Source: Rhizophagus irregularis (lineage: Eukaryota; Glomeromycota; Glomeromycetes; Glomerales; Glomeraceae). From it: a stretch of DNA of 64,000 bases. Position 1 is the first letter of the stretch; each line of letters begins with the position of its first letter. Both the position numbers and the translations under genes were made by a program. Below the pieces are notes generated by a model. The model made no database searches, had not been told where the DNA came from, and was given only the letters and a program-made list of their open reading frames with translations. The stretch spans positions 3,906,001 to 3,970,000 of the forward strand of contig NC_089429.1 of the NCBI RefSeq assembly GCF_026210795.1. The letters run 5' to 3'. Positions 33,553 through 44,392 of the stretch are shown in pieces.

Positions 33553-36500
33553 ATGATGGACAACAATAAATATAATTTTTCCCCTCACCCCTCTCCCCTT
33601 ATTAAATTTGGTCAATTAAATGTTAATGGTTTATGTTCCCCAGTTCGACAACAACATTTGCTTAATTTTTTTCTCCACTCCTCTTTTGGTGCTTTATCTA
33701 TTAATGATACGCGTCTATCCCCTTCAAATGCTAAATTTATTTTTAAAAATGAACACTCCCAACATCACTTTAAGTCCTATTGGGCTTGTTCATCTTCTTC
33801 TTCTCACCCTCATGATGGTGTTGGTATTTTGTTACGTAATCCCCTTCATAAACATGTTCAAACAATTGATCCTTGGAACGGTCGACTTCTTAAATTAGAC
33901 TTGTTCTTTCATCAAACTAAAATTTCTATTATTTCTATATATTATCCCCCTTCTGGTTCTGTTCATCAATCCATTTGCAATGATCTTATTGCCAAACTTT
34001 TTTCTTGGCTCGATTATGCCCGAGCTAATAATTATTTTGTAGTTATTCTTGGCGATTTCAATGCTGATGTAATCGCTCATTCTAATTATTCACCTAATCA
34101 TTTTAAGCTTCTTCGCTCGCTTTCTTCTCGGTTTTTTACCGATCATCAAGCTCACTCCTCTACAAATGGTCCTGATCCCACTTTCTTTCATGATAATGGA
34201 TCTTCTAGACTGGATTATATTTGGTCTTCACCTGGTTTTCCCCTGCCCCTGGTCTTTTTTCGCAAGTGGTTACTTGCCCGGATCTTCTTGATCGTCCTTT
34301 TACAGATCACAAAGTTCTTTCAACTGTTTTTGACTTCAGTTCTTGCCTGGCTATTTTGGCTAAGTCCCGTCTTAAACAAAAAAAAGAAATGCGTACTATT
34401 TTCTCTTACGCTTCCACTTCAGTTGAACAATGGAATAATTTTACCACTGAAGTAGATGATTCTCTTGGAGTTTATTTAGATAGACAATATCACCCCAATT
34501 TTGATTTCTCCTCTCTTTCTCTTGATCGTATGTGGCATGCATTGAAAGCTGCCATAATTAGTGCTGCAATTGAAACTTTACCCTTTCAAAAAGTCTCCAA
34601 CACACACCGACATTCGTACTCTCCTGAATTAACTAAACTTATTGCTATTAACAAGTTTTTAGATCGATTTTTATATCGCCTTACTACTCGTCGTTCTAAT
34701 CGGCTTACTCAGATTGCGCAAATGACTGCCGCTTTGCCCTTCCATCTTGATAATCTTGCATTCTTACTCCCTGATTACTCAATTCCTACCTATTCTACAA
34801 CCCCTGTATCTGTATTTAAATCGTTTTTACGATCACAGAAAAATTTAGTTTCTGCCTTTTTATCTACTAAATTCGCCCAACACCTTACGGACTCAGTGGA
34901 ATATTATACCGCACTACGTGACGAACACTTTTCGAACTCGCTCGGCACCTTTATAGATTCTGCCTTATCAGTAGAAAAACGTTCAATTGTTCTTGACCGT
35001 GTTCTGGTCGTTTTGGACTCAACTCCTACTTTATTAACGGATCCTTCGGATATTAAACAAGCTGCTGTTTCTCATTTTCAATCGATTGTTTCTCCTCCGT
35101 TGGTCCGCTATTCTTCCATCACTTCATTTCCCGCCCGATGGCAACAAGCTTACACTCCTCTTACAAATGTGTCTGCTTCATTATATGATCCTGTTTTGGC
35201 GCCTATTTCCCTACAAGAATGGTCTACTGTGATTTCCTCCATGCCAAATAACAAAGCTTCCGGCCCTTCAAAAATTTCTTATGAAATGATTAAACATCTG
35301 TCCGGGGAAGCCTTGGATTTCTCTCTTTTATTGGCCAATACCTGCCTTTCTCGCGGTGATATTCCTGCTGACTGGCGTGAAGCTGTGGTTTATCCTATTC
35401 CTAAACCTCACGAATTTGATGCTCAACTCAAAAACACTCGACCTATTACCCTTCTGGAAACAGTTCGAAAATGTGTTGTTAAGGTCGTCACGAATCGTCT
35501 CTCCAATATTCTTGCTGATAATAAAGTTCTCCAAGGAGGTAACTTTGCTGGCTTACCTGGTGGTTCTACTGATGTCCCTATCAAAATGCTTGATGCGATT
35601 ATCCATCAACATAAACATGACTCTACTGATGATCAGGAACTATGGATCGTTTCTCAAGATATCTCTAAAGCTTTTGATTCTATGGATTTAAATATGCTTA
35701 AACTAGCTTCAGATAGATTACATATCCCTGCACTTTTAGTGCGATTTATTTTGAATCTTTTTACACGCCGAAATAATAAGATTATTACTTGTCATGGCGA
35801 TACAGCTGCTTATAGAGTACGTGTTGGTATCGATCAAGGAGAAATCATTTCCCCTCTTCTTTGGGTTATTTATTTGGATCCCTTACTCACTGTTTTGAAT
35901 CAAGAAGCACGAGATCCTTTTATTTTAAAATCTTCAGCTCTTTTAAATTATTCTCCACTTGAATTTGAACAACATTCTTTAACAATTTCACATTTAACGT
36001 TTATGGATGATTCTACACTTATTGCTTCTTCAAAATCTGGAATAGAAGATCGTCTTTCTATTACTGCTGAATTTTATACTTTAAATAATGTTCAAGCTAA
36101 TTCAGCTAAATATGTTCTTCTTTCATCTTCTTCCCCTTCTTCAAAGGTTATTTTTGATCTTACACCTTCCTTTTTAGTCTCTGATTTATCTCTTTCCCTT
36201 TCTTCTCTATCTTCGCATGCTTCCTTTCGCTTTTTAGGCGTTTGGTTTTCTTTATCCGCCTCTTCTAATTTTGTTCTCAAACAAGCGCGCTCCATGGTTA
36301 AAGATATGGCAGCTCTCCTGGGACCGAAGAAATTATTAGCACAACATGTGGCCTATCTCTACAATGCTGTCCTTCTTCCGCGATTGGAATTTCGTCTTCA
36401 AACTACCCTTTTCTCTGAAAGTACTATTCAATCAATTGTCAAGCCTCTGTTTTCAGTACTTCGAAGAAAAGCTGGTCTTGCTATGACTACTCCGTTGCCC

Positions 36501-38942
36501 CTGTTATTTCTCAAACTTCCCTTTTCGATTCAAAATGCTTTCTATCGCTTTCTTTCTTCCCATATTGCATCTTGGCAAAAAATTTTCACTCATCCTGATT
36601 TCAAAGATTTTGCCCTTTATGCTATCTCCTATCTTCAAGGATATCTGGGTGCTGAAAGTTGCCCGACTACTATTAACTTAGAACCATGGTCACAGATCGT
36701 TTCTTTGCGAACGCACACTTTGTTTAATTCGTTATTGTTTTCTTCGCGTTTGAACATCACGTGGTCTCTTTCCTTCCGGCCTCCGAGGCATGATCTACAA
36801 CCTGCTCTGCCACTCCGATCTATTCTACCTCATTCCATTTTTCAATCGAGTTGGAAACTTTGGAAAAACTTGAATATATTTGTGCTTGCTCAGTTGGTTT
36901 CTCCTTGTGGACGTTATCTTATGAATTGGCCTGACCTTCGTTATCTTGGCATCGTTGGTCGTAAAGGACGAATCCCTAATTGGTTTACTTTTATCAATAA
37001 TAATTTTCTCTCTTCTTCTTCTTCTACTTTACTTTTATCTTCATATTTTATTAACTCTTCTTTTACTTTAGCTTCTCCTTGTTTATTAGATCATACTGTT
37101 AAAGATTATTCTTTTTATCCTCAATGGGCTATTAATCTTGACTCTGCTACTCAAACTTTATCTGTTGGTCGTGTGTGTATCACTTACAAGAAACAAAACT
37201 CGGCTATTATGTCTCATTGGCTTCCTGTATCTACCTCGGCTGATGAACGATCCTATGACCCTTGTCCCGGTTGTGCTCTTAATATTCCAGCACTATCCAA
37301 GAAATCTGCCATTAAACAACGCTGTAATAGCGAGAAGTGTTTTTTTAATGTAATCCTATCAGATACTATGGGCTATCCTACCAGAAATGCCAAAGTTTTC
37401 GCGGCTTACCTTCCCATTACTCTATCTACTTCATGGAGCTATGCGACTTCCTTGGCTCTCGTTCATTTTTCAAAAGCGTCTCCTGCTCTTTCTCCTCTCT
37501 TTACGGATAGAATCGATAGAATTGAAGACACTATCTTACCACTTTCTGTGCAATCTTTGTACACAGATGGTTCGTTCCATCCTGCCAATGATTCTTCGCC
37601 TTCTTCCATGACTTCTGCTTGGATTGCTCTTGATGATGTTGGACTTGTTCTGGAATCTTCTTCCATGCATCTCCCTTCTTACTTTCCTTCCGCTTTGCAT
37701 TTTGAAATTTCTGCTGTTCTATTAGGATTGAACGCCCTTTCCCGTGATTCGTCAATCTCTATTCATACTGATTGTAGTCAGTTAATTTCACTATGGACAC
37801 GGTTTGTTGATGCTCCTTTCTCACCGAAGTTGCTCCGAGAACCTAATCATCTTCTTTGGCTTTCTATTCGACAACTTATCATGGATCGTAATCTTAATGT
37901 CGATTTGATTAAAGTCCCTGCTCATGGCGATGATATCTACAATATACAAGCAGATTCTTTGGCAAAAGATGCTCATTCGTCTTTACAACCCACTACTTTA
38001 CTTTCAACATTTTGTTATGCTCCATGCTTGTTGACTTTTAACTCATTGCCTATTGACGTGAATATTCGACATTTTCTCCGCTCTATTGCAGATGCTCGTG
38101 CTCTTTTATCTTTCTGTTCACTAGCGCGTTTTACTGCTCTTGGTTCTCCTTCACTTTTTGATTGGGCTGGTATATATTTTTGCCTTTCACAAATTAAAGG
38201 TTTCGCTTCACATAGGAATGGTCGTCCTGAATTTTGGATCTTCCGCATTAAACTTCTTTTGGATATGTTGCCTACCTTAACTACTCTTCAACAACGCAAA
38301 CCTTACTTATATTCTCCTGACTGGCTCTGTCCGCAGTGTAATTCTGCTCCTGAAGATTTGAATCATCTTTGGACTTGTCCTTATATTTTACCGGATTTAA
38401 ATCCCTGTTTAACACACCGGTCTGAAGTCATTAAATTTAGAGATTCTTGTTTATCTTCTTTCCTATCCTTGAAATCTTTGGATATTTCCTTTCATACCGA
38501 ATTCTTTGCTTTGGATTGTTGGAACTATGAAGCTCCTTCTTCATCCTGTCTTTGGCTTACTCGTGGATTGTTGCCTGCGCATTTAACGGCATTTTTGAAT
38601 CAACACTTTCCTCTCTCTGTTATATACAAGATTATTTCTCCCCTTCTTAATGACTTCCAAGTCGAATTGTATGGTGAAATTTGGCTGTGTCGGAATGTTC
38701 TTTTCCATGCTTGGGAAGAGTCGCAGGGTATCTCGGCTGCTTCCAAATTACATGGCCCATCTATAAATTCTTCTCCTATTGTTTCTTCTTCACATACAAA
38801 TAACTCTTCTTTGGCGACAGTTTCTCAGGATTCCTGGATTTCTTGGATATCCTCTTCTATAATTCGGGGTGGATCATGGATCTCGCACTTGGATTTTCTG
38901 CGCCGCTTAACAGTTCAACCTCTTAGGATTTCTTTCTGGTAA
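33553..38942 (+). pseudogene. LINE 1 ORF2: APE endonuclease, reverse transcriptase, RNase H
   Basis: The endonuclease motifs are GQLNVNGL, NDTRL, ISIYYPPSGS, GDFNAD and RLDYIWSS. One frameshift near 34235, in a CCCCTGCCCCTGG tract, moves the frame, after which TDHKVLSTVF completes the domain. The second frame stays open to TAA 38940-38942. Reverse transcriptase motifs are QDISKAFDS (Asp), IDQGEIISPLLW and FMDDS (36000-36011). RNase H follows with SLYTDGSF, LHFEISAVLLGL, HTDCSQL and PAHGDD...QADSLAK. A C-terminal knuckle reads CPQCN...HLWTCP. It nicks the target and copies its own RNA into it. A single lesion in about 5.4 kb suggests a young copy or a sequencing error. Confidence 0.85.
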
Positions 38943-40187
38943 CGGACTGGATTTTTGGATGTTGGATAGTTGACTCACACTGGCCTTCGGGTAAAGTTGG
39001 GGTATGCGATTCTGTAATAGTCTAGTTTTTCTTTGCTTTAATTTTATTTTAGTTTAGATTTCTTTACTTGTATGAATCGTGAAGCTACTCTTTTTATTTT
39101 ATTAGTTTATTTTCTTATTTTTGTAATATTGTTCGTTTGAATTTTCGATGTTAAAATATAAATAAAATAAAGTCATAAGACTGTTTGCACAGGAAAAGAA
39201 TAAAACTACCACCATTCGATTCATCTCAGTGAGACGATTCTAACAAGCTATGATACATCTTTGTACGATTATTAGATGCCAAGTTATTTAATATATTCTT
39301 TATATAACTGTGATTATAAACGGTTCTTTTTAATATAAGATTTTTGAGGATAGGTGTGATAGTGACTATAGATAGATTGTGACTATATAGGATAGTTTTT
39401 AATAATAAAGTGTTTTGAACATTCAACTGGTGTGACTATATAGTAGAATGTGACTATAACGGGAGTGACTATAGAGGGAGTTGACTGTATATATATCATT
39501 TTCATTAAAGTCTGAATGATAATTAGGAGTGGAATTTTCATTAAAAGTAAGTAGTTTTTCAAAAACTGAATTAAAAATACTAAATGTTTGTTGTGAAAAA
39601 CTATTTTGTCCAAAAAGTTTTTGCTGATTTTGGGTTTGTATTTCAAAAATTTTGGGTAGTTTATCAGGCAATTGAAATTGGAAGAGCATACGTACGTAAT
39701 GTTACTAATGTAGCATGTGAATTACCTCTAATAGCGTCAAAAATGTTTCTATATCCAAATGTGCCTTCCTTAAAATCCACGTTATCAATTATTCCAAGAT
39801 TCCATATATTTTTATCATGTTGAATTCTGTCAGTTGGATCTACTAGAAGTGCACGAATTTTTTCCAAATTTCGTTCATGTCTCTGAGAATGGCTTGTAAT
39901 ATTGACAACTTCTAAAATTCCTTGCAGTGATGACAAAAGTTTTGGTTTTCTACATAAACTTGCCATTGTTCGAGGTAACCAAATTTTCCATCCTTTAAAT
40001 GCAATGTTTAAAATTATTGAAACAAAAAATGTAACTTGTTTATTAATTTTTTCATAATTTAAAGGTTTTAGTGGTTTCTTACGATGTTTTCTTTATTGAT
40101 CTACAATTTTCTTTTTTGTTTCATATAAAGTTATTAAAAGACCATCATAAAATTGTACTAAGCATGCCGGAAATGTAGTACAATTAA

Positions 40188-40425
40188 GGTTGCTTGTCTA
40201 AACCTCTTCAAAATCCTACGATTAGTTTCATCAAAATTTTACTATAGATTTATTATAGTTTCGGCAGAGTTTCGGCAGTTTCGGCATTTATAATAAGTTT
40301 CGGCAGTTTCGCCTTTCTCCAAAGTTTCGCCAGTTTTTTAATATAACTTTAATATAGTTTCGGCAGAATTTTGCTTTTCGGCGAAACGCCATCTTGCCTA
40401 AACCTTTAGATTTCGGTAAGCAACC
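40188..40425. mobile_element. piggyBac-like MITE flanked by TTAA
   Basis: GGTTGCTTG at the left and AAGCAACC at the right; TTAA at 40184-40187 and 40426-40429. The interior repeats TTTCGGCAG words. It is inserted in the DUF6589-like gene. A half copy of the left end is at 20355. Confidence 0.7.
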
Positions 40426-41673
40426 TTAAGTACGATACTCTTCTATAGAAGTAGGTGATTCAAGTATTTTTTTATGATTTTTTAATTCATTTTTTGCAAG
40501 TATTACCGAGTGTGCTAATACTTCTCCAAATTCAAAAAAATGTTTTGATATAAGATTTTTAGGATTTAATTTTTTTTCAAAATTATAATCAAATTTTGCT
40601 AAAGCAAGAATAATAAGAATTATAAACAAGGAAGGTACCTTATTGTTTATATTTTGTATTGATGGTAGTGTTGATAATGTAATATCAGATTTTTCTTGAG
40701 TATTAATAATACATAAAATAGGAGTTAAATGTGCCAAAAGTTTTTCTTGAAATGCTGCTTTATCAGAATTAGAAATATTAAGAATCCAATATCCGATGGC
40801 TTTTAACGCTTTCTTAGTATCATTCTTATGATGTGACATGTTATCACAATTTGGATCCTTTTTTACACCTCGTCCAACACGTTGGTAAATGTGTCTGCCT
40901 TTTTCTTCATAACAATTCATACATATATATCTTGCACGTTTACTTGATTTTGTTAAAATTACAAAAGAATTATATGTTTGCAATGCACCACATTTTATTT
41001 GTCCTATACAAGGTACTTGAATATTTTTACCTATAACTGTATATGAGTGTTCTTCACAATTAAAACCACGACTAAAAAAAATTTTATTTTTATTACAAAA
41101 TAAACACCTACGCCTATGAATAATACTTTCGGTATAATTTTTGGTTTGTTTCAAATTTGACAAATGTAATTGATTTTGATCATATAAAAAATGCGAATAA
41201 CAAACTCCCAAATTTTCAATTGAAAAATTTTTCGCCTTAACTTATTCTTCATCAATTTGCCACGTTTCAATCATTTGCCAAAGTCGTCTCAATTTTATTT
41301 GAGAATTACACCGCTGAATTTTTCCATCTATTGTATCAATTATAATACATGGACTTAAATTTTCATCATTTTGTAATTTAAAAATTATTTCATCATGCTC
41401 TTCATCAGATTCTGCCTCTGAAAAATTAATTCCCATATCACTTATATCTTCCTAATTGTCTTCTTCTTCTGAAATATTTTGTTAAGCAAATTTTTTTGCA
41501 CTTGCAAGCATATTTAAATCTAATTCAAATAAAGATTTTAAAGATTCACCTGTCCCTATATTACTTAAACTCTCATATTCATTATAGTCCTCATATTCAC
41601 TATAAAAAGTTTCATTTTCTTCCTCTAAATTTTCCTCTAAGTTCTCATATTCCAAGTTTTTCCCTAAATCCAT

Positions 41674-42230
41674 TAAATAAATCTAAAAAAAAAAAATTTT
41701 TTTTAAGTTATTAAACGAAAAAAATATGTTATATTTTATTGTTTTTGTTTAAAGTTTTAAATTTCCTATTGTATTTAGCAAAATTCAAATTTCTCTTACC
41801 TATTATTATTTTTAATGTCGAAAAATACAACAACTTCTAGCGAAGATTGAAGTTGAATAACAAAAAATATATGAGTTTTTTTTTAATAATTTTAAAGAAG
41901 CGATCAATACGTATGAAATTTATTATTGAAGTTAGATCGATTACATTGTGTAAAATGCAGTGTAACATATGACCAAAGTTTTTCAATTTAATAAAATTTA
42001 GGCCAGAATTACGATGTTGGCCGGAATTAACAAAATTTTGGCCGAAATTATGAATTTTTGATTGGCAAATTTTACCAGATTTAATTAATTCTGGCCAACT
42101 TTAATTATAAATATGTATTATACATTTAATGAAGATACTGCACCACAATTTTTTTTTTGCCGAACTTAGTGAAAAACATTTGCCTTTTTTTTGTAACATT
42201 TCCAGTGACTGATAAAAGTTTGTAAACGCT
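41674..42230. other. Intergenic AT-rich region upstream of the DUF6589-like gene
   Basis: No gene. It includes A/T runs at 41685-41710 and a cluster of GGCCAGAATTA-like words at 42000-42115. It may contain the promoter of the minus-strand gene. Confidence 0.4.
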
Positions 42231-42678
42231 TATAGGTGCCGTCGAAATTCCCTAATTACGGCATTACGGCATTACGGCATATGTCATAAATAATGCCGTA
42301 ACCGTAATAAAATGCCGTAATTAATTATGATCACGTGACTTAAATAATACCAAATGATCGGCAAAAAGATCTCCTTTTTTAGAACCTTGTGTAACCTTGT
42401 GTAACCCATTTCTTTGATTTATTGAAAGACAAAATTTCCTTTTTTGGAAATTGGTGTAATGTCACGTGATATAACGCTAAAAAAAGTTGACCGGGCATTA
42501 CAAATGGCTGAAATTAAGTTTACTAGTCTTATTTATTTACGGCATATTACATTACGGCATTACGGCGTCAAGTTAAATTACGGCATTACGGCATTACGGC
42601 AATTACGGTTTACGGTTTTTAATTACGGTGATTACGGCACGTGCCGTAACTGTAATAATAATTTCGGCGGCAACTATA
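42231..42678. mobile_element. hAT MITE rich in ATTACGGC repeats
   Basis: An 8-bp duplication TAAACGCT at 42223-42230 and 42679-42686. Ends TATAGGTGCCGTCGAAATT and complement of TATAGTTGCCGCCGAAATT. The interior consists of ATTACGGC words in both directions around the two-block CCTTTTTT...TCACGTGAT module (42354-42471). Confidence 0.75.
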
Positions 42679-42779
42679 TAAACGCTGTATATTGTGAAAA
42701 AAAAAGAATAAAAAAAAAGAATTATATACTCAATTTTATTAGCATATAAATATTGTTATGTCCAAATTAGAGTCACAAT

Positions 42780-43243
42780 TAGAGATGGGCATGTTATATA
42801 ACAATATAAAATAACACAATGTTATATAACATATATAACATATATAACAGTTATATAACATAAATAACAATGTGTAACAAATATAATACTGGCCAAAAAA
42901 ATTGTATAGTGACTATAATTCTAGCCAAAATTATATTAAAAAATTTCTGATGTGATCGACGAAATAATTTCCTTTTTTGATTCTTGTGTAACAACTGTCA
43001 AAGATTTTCTCAATTTTTATTGGGAGACAAAATTTCCTTTTTTGGATTCTTGTGTAACGTCACGTGATATGTGCCGAAATTAGAACTTAATTCCGGCTAA
43101 CTTAAATTAATTTTGGCCAATTTTGTTATATAATGTTATATAATGTTATATATGTTATATATGTTATATAACTAATATCAAAAAATGTTATATATGTTAT
43201 ATATGTTATAAATGTTATATAACGTGTTATATGCCCATCTCTA
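42780..43243. mobile_element. hAT MITE, copy 2 (464 bp), without target duplication
   Basis: Complete and identical by eye to copy 1 at 17710-18173, including both TAGAGATGGGC ends. The flanks (GTCACAAT left, ATAATACC right) do not match, so the 8-bp duplication is missing. The right flank is satellite DNA. Confidence 0.85.
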
Positions 43244-44118
43244 ATAATACCCTTAAAGAATTTTAATGGTTAATTCTAAAAGATTTAATAAATAAATCAC
43301 CAATTTTTTATATTATTATAAGATGTATAAAGATCGATTTGCTTAATAAAATTTCAATTTCAAATTGGATTAATTAAAGAAAAAATGCTTAAAAATTCGA
43401 TTTTAATTTTGGTAAAAAGTACTAAGGGGTAATCAGGTATTTTTTGAGATTTTTTAAAATGTTTAATTTGTAAAAAAAATTATATATTTAAGTGTAAAAT
43501 GATCTATTATCTAATCAAAATTTTATTTTCAAGGCAAGTTAATTAATAGAAAATAGATTTAAATCCATTTTTTTCATAATTTCTTAATTTCTACTGTGCA
43601 ATTTTTGGCCAGAATTATGACCAAATTTTTTGTATTTTTAATTACAAATTTGCAAAAAATAATTACTTTTTATAATATTAAATATACTATTATCTAATCA
43701 AAATTTTATTTTCAGAACAGTTTTTCTATTATGAAATAAATTAAAAATGTATTTTAATTTTTCAAAAAAATTAATAAAAATAAAACTAAAAGTCTTAATT
43801 TAAAGTAATTTTATAATCAATTTTAGAAAATCCAATGAAAAAAAACATTTATTTTACTATTATAAGATATACAAAAGTCAATTTACTTAATAAAATTTCA
43901 ATTTCAGATTAGATTAATTAAAGAAAAAATGCTTAAAAATTTGATTTTAATTTTGGTAAAAAGTACTAAGGGGTTTTTTGAGATTTTTTAAAATGCTGAA
44001 TCTGTAAAAAATAATCATATACTTAAATGTAAAATGGTTTATTATCTAACCAAAATTTCATTTTTAAGATAGGTTAACTAATAGGAAATGTGTTAAAAAT
44101 CCATTTCTTTCATAATTC
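43244..44118. repeat. Satellite, segment 1
   Basis: The segment between TAAAAAGTACTAAGGGG words at 43425 and 43969 shows a period of about 544 bp. Each unit carries AAAAATCCATTTCTTTCATA and TTTTTGGCCAGAATTATG. The segment is cut at 44118 by LINE 2 and continues at 50239. Confidence 0.65.
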
Positions 44119-44352
44119 TTTTTTTTTTTTTTTTTTTTTAATGATTTATATATGCTTTATTGATATGTAGTTTATATACCATACAAACAAATTATCATAA
44201 GCTATATCCACCCAGTAGGATGCAATCATCAAAATATGGATAAGAATAAATATAGAATAAGAATAATTAGTGTTGTATCTATTGATTATAGAATAAAAAT
44301 AATTAAAATTATGTCTATTGATTATATTATAGAAGTTGTTGTTATTATTATA

Positions 44353-44392
<40 letters not shown>

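Larger units (their letters stand above)
31347..39191 (+). mobile_element. Full-length LINE (Tad/I-like) with RNase H
   Basis: A 17-bp target duplication GGAAAAGAATAAAACTA lies at 31330-31346 and 39192-39208. The element has ORF1 (31483-33503) and ORF2 (33553-38942, endonuclease, reverse transcriptase, RNase H, CCHC). Base composition is clearly less AT-rich than the surroundings. The 3' end has AATAAA-like words but no long poly(A). Lesions are few: two nonsense codons and a frameshift in ORF1, one frameshift in ORF2. Confidence 0.85.
30666..39487. mobile_element. pogo/Tc1-like non-autonomous element B, split by a LINE
   Basis: It has the same terminal repeats as element A (CAGTCAACTCTCTTTATAGT and complement of CAGTCAACTCCCTCTATAGT). 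TA occurs at 30664-30665 and 39488-39489. Without the LINE (31347-39191 plus one 17-bp duplication) it would be about 960 bp, nearly collinear with element A but with only one intact 147-bp unit. It interrupts the DUF6589-like gene. Confidence 0.8.
29335..41673 (-). pseudogene. Large DUF6589-like lineage-specific gene carrying two insertions
   Basis: The start at 41671-41673 opens an acidic N-terminus. The same frame continues to 40430 through stops at 41482-41484, 41452-41454 and 41242-41244, each fitting a Gln codon changed by C-to-T. A Cys-rich part follows (RRRCLFCNKNK, YICMNCYEEKG; probable zinc binding). Beyond a MITE (40188-40425) the body reads GWKIWLPRTMASLCRKPKLL and IDNVDFKEGTFGYRNIFDAI up to element B. 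It resumes at 30662 with MTHFEVGSKLSPPN, SNYARSITYHIYC and PSVNLTSPGHFFAYDEALEI. It ends in a very basic Arg/Glu/Gly/Ser tail at 29335. I recall this order from an abundant glomeromycotinan family resembling DUF6589 proteins (possibly transposon-derived); that is from memory. Further lesions: TAA at 40093-40095 and a frameshift near 39695. Confidence 0.5.

Noticed and set aside
42444-42749. 101-codon plus-strand frame
   Set aside because: Lies in the ATTACGGC-repeat hAT MITE and its flank; no motif.
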